DNA of 64,000 bases. Origin: Stichopus chloronotus. Its lineage: Eukaryota > Echinodermata > Holothuroidea > Aspidochirotida > Stichopodidae. The translations under genes were made by a program, and so were the position numbers. The notes under the pieces are model-generated. The model had not been told where the DNA came from, ran no database searches, and was given only the letters and a program-made list of their open reading frames with translations. This document shows, piece after piece, positions 1 to 10,200 of this stretch (position 1 is the stretch's first letter; every line of letters begins with the position of its first letter). The stretch is from contig CM037840.1 in the NCBI GenBank assembly GCA_021234535.1, positions 22,415,559-22,479,558 of the forward strand. Reading direction: 5' to 3'.

Positions 1-1005
1 AGATAACAAGAAAATATAGCAACGAAAAACGGAAAAATGATCAATTGTTTAGTTATGTTATTTGAACAATTAAACAATTTTCTGCAAATTGTTCAAATGA
101 CAACTTGCATATCTTGTCATTTCAACAATTTGCCTGCAAAATGTCCACTTGTTTACTTTTTGACTAAGTGAGCAATCCAACAATTTTCGGCAAAATGTCC
201 AAATGACAACTTGTCGTATCTTTTCAACTCAACAATTTTCTGCCAAATGTTGACTTGTTCACTTCCTTTCTGAATGAGCAATTAAACATTTTTCTGCAAA
301 ATGTTTAAATGACAACTTATTACATCCTGTCATTTCAACAATTTTCTGCAAAATGTTGATTTGATGAATTCCTTTTATGTGAAACAATTTTCTGCAGAAT
401 GTTATCTTGTTCATACCTTTCTAAGTGAACAATTAATCAATTTTCTGCCAAATGTTCAAATGACAACTTATCTCATGCTGTAATTTCTATTTCTGGTTTG
501 GGAAGAGAACAAGTGGACATTTTTCAGAAAATTGTTGAAATGAGAAGATATGATAAGTTGTCATTCAAACATTTTGCAGAAAATTGTTCAATTGCTTACT
601 TAGTAAGAAAGTAAACAAATCAACATTTTTCAGAAAATTGATCAATTGTTCACTGACAAAAAAGTGAACAAGTAGACATTTTGCAGAAAATTGTTAAAAT
701 GGCAAGATATAAGTTGTCATTCAAACATTTTGCAGAAAATTGTTTAATTGTTCACTTAGTAAGAAACTGAACATGTCAACATTTTGCAGCAAATTGTTCA
801 ATTGACAGGATGTGACAAGTTGTTATAAGAACATTCTTCAAAAAATGTTGAATTCCTTGCTAAGAAGCAAGTAAACAAGTCAACATTTTGCAGAAAAATG
901 TTGAGTTGTTTAGATAACACAACTGAACAAGTGATCATTTTTCTGATTTTTGATGATGTATTATCTCGTTATGTAGACATTTTGCTGAAAATTGTCAACT
1001 TATGG
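1..1005. repeat. Foldback made of two inverted tandem-repeat arms
   Basis: The left arm (about 60-460) repeats a core like caattttctgcaaaatgtt at roughly 74, 123, 180, 229, 283, 336, 382 and 437. The right arm (about 515-1000) repeats its reverse complement, acattttgcagaaaattgtt, at roughly 517, 569, 623, 676, 725, 779, 831, 882 and 976. Linker words such as aaatgacaacttg and their complements also alternate, so the true period is about 105 bp made of two half-units. The arms meet in a short unique spacer near 460-515. The organisation resembles foldback transposons whose long inverted ends are built from tandem subrepeats. No transposase is visible, and the left edge lies at or beyond the window start. 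The open frame at 898-1131 is a by-product of the repeat. Confidence 0.85.
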
Positions 1006-1176
1006 GGCAAAGATATACTTATCTTGATGGCACTTTTAACTTCCGTAGCAAAACGTTTTTCTTTATACAATATTAAAAGCCACAGTTGCAGCAAAGTTGA
1101 CGAGCGCCCTCGATTTTTTGCAAGCGTCTAATGGAGAGTAGAGAAAGCGCCGCGCAGACATAAGGACACCAGAAAT

Positions 1177-1356
1177 TGGGATATCTTCCTTGGAGGTGAT
1201 TATTGCTTATGTTGCAGGCCCTCTATTTTCCATACGATAACACTTCACACTACAGAAGGTAGACCTCCGCCAACCCACGTTAAGGAACTGGTTCACCCGT
1301 ACAAGACCAGACCTGATCTAAGGTCAGCAAGAAAACCTTTTTTGACATTTTCCTGA
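1177..1356 (+). mobile_element. Possible Gypsy-like integrase C-terminal remnant
   Basis: An open frame from about 1177 to the TGA at 1354-1356 ends with EGRPPPTHVKELVHPYKTRP. This resembles the tail of Gypsy-type retrotransposon integrases, where a GR.RTVHV..LKPY-like motif follows the SH3-like fold. Seen: the frame and the motif. Known: the motif is common in Metaviridae-type integrases. Inferred: a short decayed remnant. No reverse transcriptase, RNase H or LTR is visible beside it, so the match may be chance. Confidence 0.25.
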
Positions 1357-2162
1357 ACCCCCATCAGCTATATGGTGAACGGTCTTTTGCTATATTTGAA
1401 TGTAAGTCATAAAATAACCTCCCACTTGAGGTCCATAATTCGCCAAAAGTTAATTGTTTTAAGTTCAGATTAAAAACTTACTTATTTAGGTCCCTTTAAT
1501 TTATTTATTTATTTGTTTTGTCTTTTTGCAAGGCTCTTTGAATCTTCATGGGGGAAATATAATAAATAATTTCAATGTAAGTTTGTATGTATTTGCAAAT
1601 TTTATTCAGTGTCCATTGACAGAATGTCACAGTGAAAGCTTACTTCTAGAAATTACGGGAAAATAGTCTTCTGCATCCACAGGCTGTAAAGTAAAAATGA
1701 GAAGAAATATACAAACAAATTATCAAGATCTTAAGAAAGAAAAGAAAGAGTAATTGAGAAGAGGATGTAATAAAAAAAAATGCTACAAATGTACCACAAA
1801 TAAGGGATCTTGCTATTTTTTTTTTATTACTACGTATAAAATCAAACAGTTTGAAAACACCTGCTGGCAGTATAAGAAAGAAGTTCACATTGTTTTTCGA
1901 AGAAAAGTCACGCAGCAGAATGTTACATACACCAAAGTGAAAAGTTACAACCGGAATACATCACAATTCGTCATGCTTTTGCCACTTCTCAGCACAACTG
2001 GATAACTTCCGATATGTTACATGGACAGTGACTGATTTTTGGTAGAGTGACGTAAAACAACTTCTAGTCAACTTTTTGCGGCAACCGCAACTTTGAAAAT
2101 ATTTACCTTGTCTTAAAATAGTACATTCCAATATTTGACCTAGAAAAGCAGTTGTGTAATAG
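1357..2162. other. Intergenic AT-rich sequence, no gene seen
   Basis: The open frames here (1646-1888 minus, 1754-2005 plus, 1961-2179 minus) have low-complexity, Phe/Lys-rich translations typical of AT-rich noncoding DNA. I see no repeat shared with the rest of the window. Confidence 0.6.
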
Positions 2163-2450
2163 TTAAGGCATTCCTTCAAAATTGCTTCCTTTTAAAACAA
2201 TTAAAAATATTTCATGCAACTTTGCTTGCATTGGTGAGGCTTTTGATTGAGATAACAATTTCTTGATATCAATCATAGCTTGTTCCACATTTTCTACAGG
2301 ATCTGTATGGTTTTCTTTGACATGTGTTTCTGTCGGTATCCAATATCCACCAACTGGGGTGTAATGCAGAATAGGCCTAGATACTACATAATGCATATCA
2401 CTATTCACAGAAGCCTGAGTAACACACGTACACATACCGTTAATTGCCAT
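2163..2450 (-). CDS. Unrecognised open frame, possible terminal exon, divergent from EXT1
   Basis: This is a 95-codon frame from a true ATG (2450-2448) to a stop at 2163. I do not recognise the protein. Its second half looks coding-like: balanced composition with a charged, probably helical stretch (VEQAMIDIKKLLSQSKASPM) and no low-complexity runs. A second ATG lies upstream at 2485 in another frame and reads MAPTYYNDYTAVWQLT before a GTATGT that could serve as a donor, so the real start or exon structure is uncertain. If transcribed, it would share a promoter region of under 200 bp with EXT1 in head-to-head arrangement. It could equally be chance. No signal peptide or membrane segment is evident. 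Confidence 0.3.
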   Translation of the reverse strand: MAINGMCTCVTQASVNSDMHYVVSRPILHYTPVGGYWIPTETHVKENHTDPVENVEQAMIDIKKLLSQSKASPMQAKLHEIFLIVLKGSNFEGMP

Positions 2451-2628
2451 ACTGCAGTATAGTCATTATAATACGTAGGTGCCATAGTGAAAATGGCGAC
2501 CACCATGATTGAGTTACAGGTCTAAGCTGACCGTGGAGTATTTTCTATCTTTCTGGATTAATTTGGAATTAATCGTTTAGTCGTTCGAGTAGCTATGGAT
2601 ATACGTCCTCATTTTCTATGAGAGAACC
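2451..2628 (+). promoter_or_regulatory. EXT1: EXT1 5' leader/promoter-proximal region with YY1-like site and uORFs
   Basis: The stretch aaaATGGCGACC at 2490-2501 matches the YY1 consensus AANATGGCGNC, which often lies just downstream of transcription starts. Three ATGs precede the EXT1 start. One opens 2493-2525 (10 codons, strong Kozak context). One opens 2595-2621 (8 codons). One at 2618 runs out of frame across the EXT1 ATG and stops at 2657-2659. If the mRNA starts upstream of 2493, all three would be in the leader and could lower EXT1 translation. The transcription start is not known; a TATAAT-like stretch sits near 2466-2472. Confidence 0.5.
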
Positions 2629-3527
2629 ATGCAAGCTAAAAAGCGGTATGTTTTGGTGACGTTTGGAGGAGTTTTACTGTTTTTATTGTATTATGGAGGT
2701 TTACACATGCTACATACCGTTCAACCCAGTGACCACAATAATAATGTACGTTCCTCTTTACAACTTAGTCTACTTAAAGATTCTGGGGAAGAAACGTCCA
2801 GCAAATCGTTAAAAGAAATGAAACTAGCGACAGATAGTATTTATAATAGCCGAAAGTGCCGCATGGAAACATGTTTTGATTTTAGCAAGTGTAAAAATGA
2901 TTTTAAAGTTTATATTTATCCATCCTCAGAGACGGAGCCAATTAGTGCAGGTTACAGCAAAATTCTTGCATCAATAAGGGAAAGTAAATATTATACAACG
3001 ATTCCTAGTGAAGCCTGCCTATTTATCCCTTCTATAGATACTTTAGATAGAGACATTCGTAGCACAGAATATGTTAATGACATGAAAGCAAAAATAGAAA
3101 ATCTTCCGTATTGGAATAGTCATGGCACAAATCATTTAATATTTAATTTGTATTCAGGGACGTGGCCTGATTATTCACAGGATTTAGGATTTGATGTTGA
3201 TCAAGCCATACTAGCCCAAGCTAGCTTTCCAGTAGAATACTTTCGCAAGGATTTTGACATTTCGTTACCCTTGTTCGGGAAGACCCATCCGCAGAAGGGT
3301 GGTTCAAAGGGGGATCTTCAGGCGAATAATTTTCCGGTGCAAAGAAAATATTTACTTGCCTTTAAGGGGAAGAGGTACCTCTCTGGTATAGGATCAGACT
3401 CCAGGAATGCTTTATATCATATACACAATGGAAATGATATCATTCTGTTAACAACCTGTAAACATGGCAAAGATTGGCACAAACATAAAGATGCCAGATG
3501 TGATAAAGACAATGCAGAATATGACAG
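2629..3527 (+). CDS. EXT1: Exostosin-1 (EXT1), first coding exon
   Basis: EXT1 forms the heparan-sulfate co-polymerase with EXT2 in the Golgi. It adds alternating glucuronic acid and N-acetylglucosamine using an N-terminal GT47 and a C-terminal GT64 domain. This exon encodes residues 1-299 plus two bases of codon 300. Residues 1-6 (MQAKKR) match the vertebrate N-terminus. Residues 8-28 form a type II membrane anchor, 30-76 a variable stem about 20 residues shorter than in human, and the GT47 domain starts at C77 (KCRMETCFDF). Strongly conserved blocks are HLIFNLYSGTWPDY (169-182), FKGKRYLSGIGSDSRNALYH (245-264) and TTCKHGKDWHKHKDARCDKD (276-295). The exon ends after EYD plus AG, a phase 2 junction, as expected for human exon 1. 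The rest of GT47 and all of GT64 lie in exons not found here. The ATG at 2629 is fixed by N-terminal homology. Confidence 0.96.
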
Positions 3528-3533
3528 GTAAGT
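3528..3533 (+). other. EXT1: 5' splice site of EXT1 intron 1
   Basis: The sequence gacag|GTAAGT is a full consensus donor, placed exactly where conservation with vertebrate EXT1 exon 1 ends. Reading through it gives a stop (TAA at 3529-3531), so splicing is required. Confidence 0.93.
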
Positions 3534-3983
3534 TGTACAGTCATTTTTAACCTTGAAAAATGCTAGTCATTTTGCTGTGCACACATCGGTATATTCAGTG
3601 CCAGTGGTGTATGTTCTCTGAAGGGGTGGGGGGGGGGGACTGACCCTAGGTTCACCTGGCAGTTGTGGCACCCACGATGATCATGAAGTAGGAGCCTTCC
3701 TCTTATTTCTGCAGCCGTCATACTGTAGGATAAGTGTACATTTTCGATCATAACTATCCAAATTGACTGTCTGATCTGATCGTAGTTTTTTATCTTAGAT
3801 TAGCACTGGACTGATATTGAAATACCTAGTTTGGGCTGAGACATCACATAATTTGCTCTGCTGCACCAGGAACGTATGTCATTTGGTCGGGGGGTTACGC
3901 AACCAATTGTCTATGTGCTTCAACTGGTGTGTGATTGGCAGTATGTATTCACCTGTGTATTTACCTGTGTGCCACCTGACTAA
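3534..3983. other. Intronic sequence, nothing recognised
   Basis: A run of nine or more G at about 3628-3639 is the only conspicuous feature. No coding signal or repeat link was found. Confidence 0.6.
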
Positions 3984-4270
3984 TCAGGTGGACTGACGGG
4001 GAAGGGAGTCAAGATTCATATAATCCCCCATTAGTCTTCTTAAGCGGTCTTTAGTAAGGAAGGACTTGAACGAATTTATTGATTTACATTCCACAGCTTC
4101 AGGTGGCAGCTGGTTCCAGGCGTTAATAACTCTTTGTATGCCTTCTGCATTCTTGTCTCTGGAGTATAGTGTGAAAATGTAGCTAGATGAAGAGAGATTT
4201 CAACTTATTAAACGTACCCTTGTGTATTAACTGTTGTCTCTGAAAATTTGGAAAGGGGGTTACATCAGTA
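3984..4270 (-). mobile_element. LINE reverse-transcriptase C-terminal remnant
   Basis: Minus-strand reading from 4199 to the stop at 3986-3984 contains RVINAWNQLPPEAVECKSIN followed by SFKSFLTK. This is the characteristic end of the reverse-transcriptase ORF of CR1/L2-like non-LTR retrotransposons (vINdWNsLP...aps.nsFK..ld). Upstream, an in-frame TGA at 4202-4200 breaks this frame, and homologous-looking sequence continues in another frame (RQQLIHKGTFNKLKSLF, about 4190-4245). The copy is therefore frameshifted and dead. It lies antisense to EXT1 in the intron. The exact LINE clade cannot be named by eye. Confidence 0.75.
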
Positions 4271-7200
4271 TGGTAATCATTGTGGCACAGGACTTTATTT
4301 CCATATCATCGTCATCACCATCATGTGTCTAGCTGGATGATGTTGATTTTGCAGGCCATTTGTCTCAAGTATCATTATTTAGGAATATATCTTCTTTGTA
4401 ATCAAAATGAAATTTACTTTCTTTCCAAACTTGATCCAAGCTCATCTTGAATGTGTTTGGAGATTTTTGGATGACATGCGCTTGGATTGCATTCCAAGCA
4501 CTCTGTTTATAATCTTACCATTTTTTGATGCAACACATCTACCATTTTTAATGCAACAAGTTCAATCTCTGTAGAGTACTATAGTATACAGTGGCTGAAG
4601 AAGTTGAAGCAACTCGCTTTGATGTTCAGCTCAGAGACTTGACATTATCATGATACAATAAGGCAGTAGGATTTATTCATTCCTTGACTGGTGCATGTGA
4701 AAAAAAAATTATGCAAGCTATTACAGACTGAGAGACAATAGAAGACCTTGTTTTTACTTTTATTGTAACACTGGGCTTCCTGGTTTGTCCTTGAAAATGG
4801 AGATGGCCCTTCAGGCCAAAACATGTTAAAAGACCACAGGCATTTATGATTCCAATACAGTATCATTCTAGTGACAGCTAATTTCAAAGACTGCACTTAA
4901 TAAGTGAACTTGTTACCTACAGTGTCAATCATTATGTTTAAGTACTATGTGGGCTGCTTAGAATATATCCATTGATCGTTTCAATGTTTCCTACAGATCT
5001 GGGATGATGATGCCAATGTATGCAAACTCACCTTCAATATTTTTTAAATGCTGGATCAACACTTTAATTTGGGAGCAAACATATCAGACACACTCTGGAT
5101 GTATGTGTTAACATGTTGTTAGTTGTGTCCTCCATTGTCCTACTGTACCTGGAATGCTCATCAATTCTACAGTGCGTGTCCTTGATATATTGCTTCTTAC
5201 TGTACAGCTGGTGTACAGTGTACAGAAAACGTAAATGTTATCCCACATTTTCAAGATCTTAAGTTAATTGCCTTCAGGAATTAAATTTGCGATGCCTTAA
5301 TTATCAGTGCTAGTCCCCACAGTCCCACACATTTTCAACGTGTATGGTACAGAAGGTACGAGGAAGTCTAACTAAGCTTGATGTTTGTTTTGTTGCCTAA
5401 AACCACCTGATACAACTTGCAAATTTGGTTGCATGTATCTGCATGAAAGATAAAGGTTTTGAACTTGTACCCTGCTGCCAACCAAGGTCAAAATCCTACA
5501 GTTAATTTAAGAACCATGTGATACACTGGGCTGAATGTCAATTCAGGTTATAAACTCAGCGCTTGTCAACCAACGATACTCATTTCACATGCCCCTCCAT
5601 CTCGGTGTGTGCCTTAAGTCAAAGGCAGGCACTTTCAGAGGTAATTGGTCCATTCTTGTGTTGATTGCTTTTATGATATTATGTACACTGTAGGGAGAAA
5701 TTTCACAGATCTCCATTATCTTGATCACAATTCAGAGAAGATGATAAGCGAGTCTTGAGGCATCAAAAAATGTTTGCAAAGATCCATTGCTTACTGTAGA
5801 TTGCATTGCACCTCATGTACTGTGCAGTGCTGTAAGTTGACTACCGTTTACTCAGTCATCTTACTGTACCGAGGCAAACTGAAGAGAAATAGAAACATTA
5901 TATAAAGTGAAACTGCCTGATTGAATTAAACGTTCAGCAGCTTGTACAAAAATGAGTAATTATGGAGACAGTTTTTACATGGGATGAAGTATGTTCACTG
6001 TGCAGCACACAGTATATTTCAAGATGCAGTTTTACAGTATACTGTGCAGGGAACGTTAAATCCAGGTGGGTCTCAACGTTACTGCAATTACAGGTATTGT
6101 TTTTGTCCAGTCCAAACTTCTTTCTACTGTACTGTGGAAGTACTGTAAGTTGCAAATTTGTTTGGGAGGACACGATACTGTGTGGGTATTCATGAGAAGG
6201 CTATCACTCAAGTATCTCAGTTTGTTTCTGTACTGTAAATGAAGAAGACAGACACAGCTCTGCAAAATCAACAATATTTTCTAACAAAAAGGAGTTGGGG
6301 AGACACATCTGTTGGTTTTATTTCAAATGATGATGTCTTTAAGAGTGAGACCCAAAGTGTACAGCGTTCTTCTCAAGATTTGGCCAAACTTGCTGGCACT
6401 TACAGAACTGTGAGACAGTGTCTAAGTTAATAGCACTTTGGCAAGTCACTTGTTCTAATAATGTGGTGACAAGTTGGATACATGTTTTGCCTTATTTTAA
6501 ACTGCATAGAAAAGTTATAGATAGATGCAGTACTGTACGCATTCTTTTTACCACCAGACCCTACTGTACACTGTTGAATTAAATTTTGGCTCATACGTGA
6601 TCCCCGTACTGTATCTTTAGTTAACTGTATGGCAGGGCACATTTGCTGCACAACTAATTGTTGATTTACTTTCACTTGCAGTTTATGTAAATTTGCTTTT
6701 TGTAGAAAGTTTTTATTTCACAGGACTGGGATTTGTACCAGTGTCAAATGAATTTGCTGTTTTGTAGTTCATGTAGTTTAGAAATTTTGCTGGCATAAGA
6801 TGCAAGAAACCAAATATTTTATTGCAAGGGTGTGTTCTTCGGAAGAACTGCAGCATGACTTCATTTCAATATCCCTTAAAGGTAAACCCTTTTCAATTAA
6901 CTCAGTATCCATCAAAGAAGGTGCCGATATCGTTGGTGTGTACCGTTGTTCTAGTCGTAACTTACATGCACCCTCACAACTGCAAAAAATAACAGATGGA
7001 CCTCATCTGATCCAGGGTATTCCTAAGTCTTTCCTCATGTGTGGCATAAAAAGATGATGTAGACTTCCATCAGTTAGTAAATTGGTAAAATAGGATGTAG
7101 TTCGGACTTAAGTCAGTCAGTAAATTGAGTAGTTGCTTTTTGGCGTAGAATGTACAATCTGTACACAAATCATGTTGATAGTTCATATTACAAATGCTGT

Positions 7201-10200
7201 CAGAGCTGGTGCATTAGTAAGACATATCTATTGTGCAGGCAAATCTCTCTGTGCCACTTTCTCCCCTTGTTGAAAAAAAAAACAAACAAACCACAGATTG
7301 TTGTACAGGTTTACAACATCAGTTTTTCTTGTATGTGATGTAATTAACACAATACAAGACAGATCATGTGTACACATGTGTCACTTTGTCTGTTGCTTTC
7401 AAGTAACTACTGTAATGTTTGTTTATTGAGTGACATACTGTACTGGGTCTGCAAGTGGCCTCGCTTGTACCTTTAGATATAAAGGAAGACTTAAGATCAA
7501 ATGTAATCTTATTGTTTTTTCCATTCACACGCAATCCCTTTAAAAGTTAATCGAGTATTGACATATGTGACATGCACTAATTTCAGTCTGTGATTTTGAG
7601 AATGTTTGCTGCAGGAAACTGAACAAATTAAAAGTGTAATTTGATTATATTAACCCACATTGTTCCATCTGAGCAGGAAATAAAGTAAAATGTGAACCTC
7701 TAACCAAGGTGTTTGGTTTCATCATATCTTGTTATTGTTGTAGGACAGGTGTATTAATAAAAACAACGGAATAAGGTTATGTACATGTACTGTGCAATAT
7801 ATGTTTAATTGACTTTATCCAATGTAGACTGAATAATTGCTGTTCCCCAGAGACGGTGATAGAGTTACAAAGAGCTGCAAAGTTACCCGCAAAATGTTTA
7901 TTGTTTGCGGAAAGTTGATCAATGTCTAGTCATAAACTCCCCAAATTTGGACAGTATCGAGCCCTCATTGGAGATGAGATTTTTCTTTTCATTCAGGTTA
8001 CAGTGGATGAAGAAACTAAGGTCTACAGCCTTTGGAGAGAAATTTGTTTCAACCTGTAGAAATACTTCTTAAACTTTGAATTGTCTCAGCCCACTGTGCA
8101 TGTATACTGTAGCTCAAAAGCCATTGGCTGAAGCAAGACTGTAGGAATGTAATCATTGCACGTAGAGCTGCAAAGTTAGACTGTGAGCAATTTAACCGGA
8201 CACCCTCCTGATACTCTGTGGTACTGTGTGGGCATACATGGGGGTATAGTGCAGGGAAAATTAACCACTTAAAACTGTTGAGTCACTGAGTACTGCCTAC
8301 CTCATGGGTACTGTAATAGACCAATCGCTGTTAATGCCCATATATACAGTAAGTTCATCAACTTTTGGGTAGCAGGCCCCAAAGCCCCAGAGGTGCTACA
8401 GTGCGCAAGCTGGACAATATCCTACAACAAGTCCTGGAAATGTGACTGATGTGAGACAAATTGATCTGTATGGTGTAGAATTAAGAGTTCTCCTTGGTAA
8501 TGTGAATTTTAGTGAAATATCCAGCTGGCTGGCTGAGCTAGCTAGAGGGTAGTTCCAAAACTTTAGAAGTGGTTTCTTTTTTAACTTTGGGCATGTGAGA
8601 GTGAGGGCCATCAATATTCAATACTACCACAGCTATCCGTGGTCTATTTTTCTCCTTTAATATAAAAAATGATGATATTAAAGTCTGTGAATGATATTGA
8701 ATATTTGGAACTTATATCACATGAAGGCAAATGAATCTGTAGGTCTACAGTATATGGCAAGATGTTTTGTACTTTGTTTTGGAGAAGAGTTTCATACTGT
8801 ACAGTAGGCCTGAAACTACAGTGTAACTGTGTTTTGATAAACTGTAAATGGTTGGAGAAATGTTTGAGCCTTACTGCCATGTATTCAATGTATTCTACAC
8901 ATACAGTATGTTGTAGCCTGCAAACATACAATGAGCAGTGCAGTAGGGCTTGCCTGGTGAATTGTCAAATACTACACTGATCTCTACTGCACACTACTCT
9001 GATACTGATGTATGTAGCACACAGTTCAAGTTGCACAGCGGGTTTGGTGTCCTTGAACCATCTCCACAGGAAGTTTAGCCCTTATTCCTTCATTGCTTTA
9101 AATTAATACATATTTGTTTGTAGACCGAAGTTCACACACATTGCAGTTGGTTGTCTGCATACTTTTGCATTGTACAGTAAGCCAAGTCAAAATAATGTCC
9201 ATTACAGCCAGTTTTCCCATTTTCTATTGAAACATAACTTACACATGAGCAGTACCCGTTATTGACTGCTTGCCGTAAATGTTCATGTACTGTACAGTAC
9301 TTTTTATTCTCAGCAACTTGGAAGATGCAAGCTCACTCAGTGCAGATTTGGGTATATGTACAGGAGAGTAAGTATACAGTACTGTATGTATTGCACTGAA
9401 AATTGTACATTGTACAAACCACCGGTCCATTCATTCACACCAAGCCTGAGCTCTTTTCTGTGTATTTTCCTTTCTGGCCAGGGCTCTGAATTTGTCAAAC
9501 CGTGCATCAAACATTGTGTGGTGTTCTTTACTTCAAAAGAGGATTTAAGGACAAGAATCCAGTTGGTGCTGGTACTGGTAGAGCGTGAAAGTCCTTGCAT
9601 TCTTTCCTGAAAAAGTTTTACTTCAGATTAGGCCATACACAATGATATGTCCAATGCAATACTCATTTATGCATGCTAATGTATTGAACAAGATCCTAGA
9701 GTATACATATGATGTACTGTCGGCCAAAACAATCTGTCAATTGATCGACAGAAAACTGTTTCAGATTTGATTTAAAGTATCCCTTTTGGATGGGAACCAC
9801 ATTTGTGGAATATTTGAATTCGGATGGTGCTGCCTGTCAACTGTTTATGGCCCAAAACTTTGGCTGTAAAATTACAGAAGGTCTGGCACAACATCCCATG
9901 CTCATGTAACGTCTCAGCTGAATGCTTGTTCACAGCTTAATTAATAAAAACATTTGAAGGAAGGCTGCATGCACGGAGTCATGCACGAAAAGCTCAGAGG
10001 ATACAGAATCAGATTCAGAATCGTGTGATCTCTACATTCAAACATCTCAGACGTGTCTGTTTGTCAATTACTGAATCTGGTCCCTAAGTGCAGTCAGCCC
10101 TAGTAACAGTAGCTGAGCACATCCAGAACAGCGACAAAAACGTGAATGAAATAGGCTCTCAAAGTTACAGCCGTGCCTGTTGCGGTTAGCTTGAATGTTA

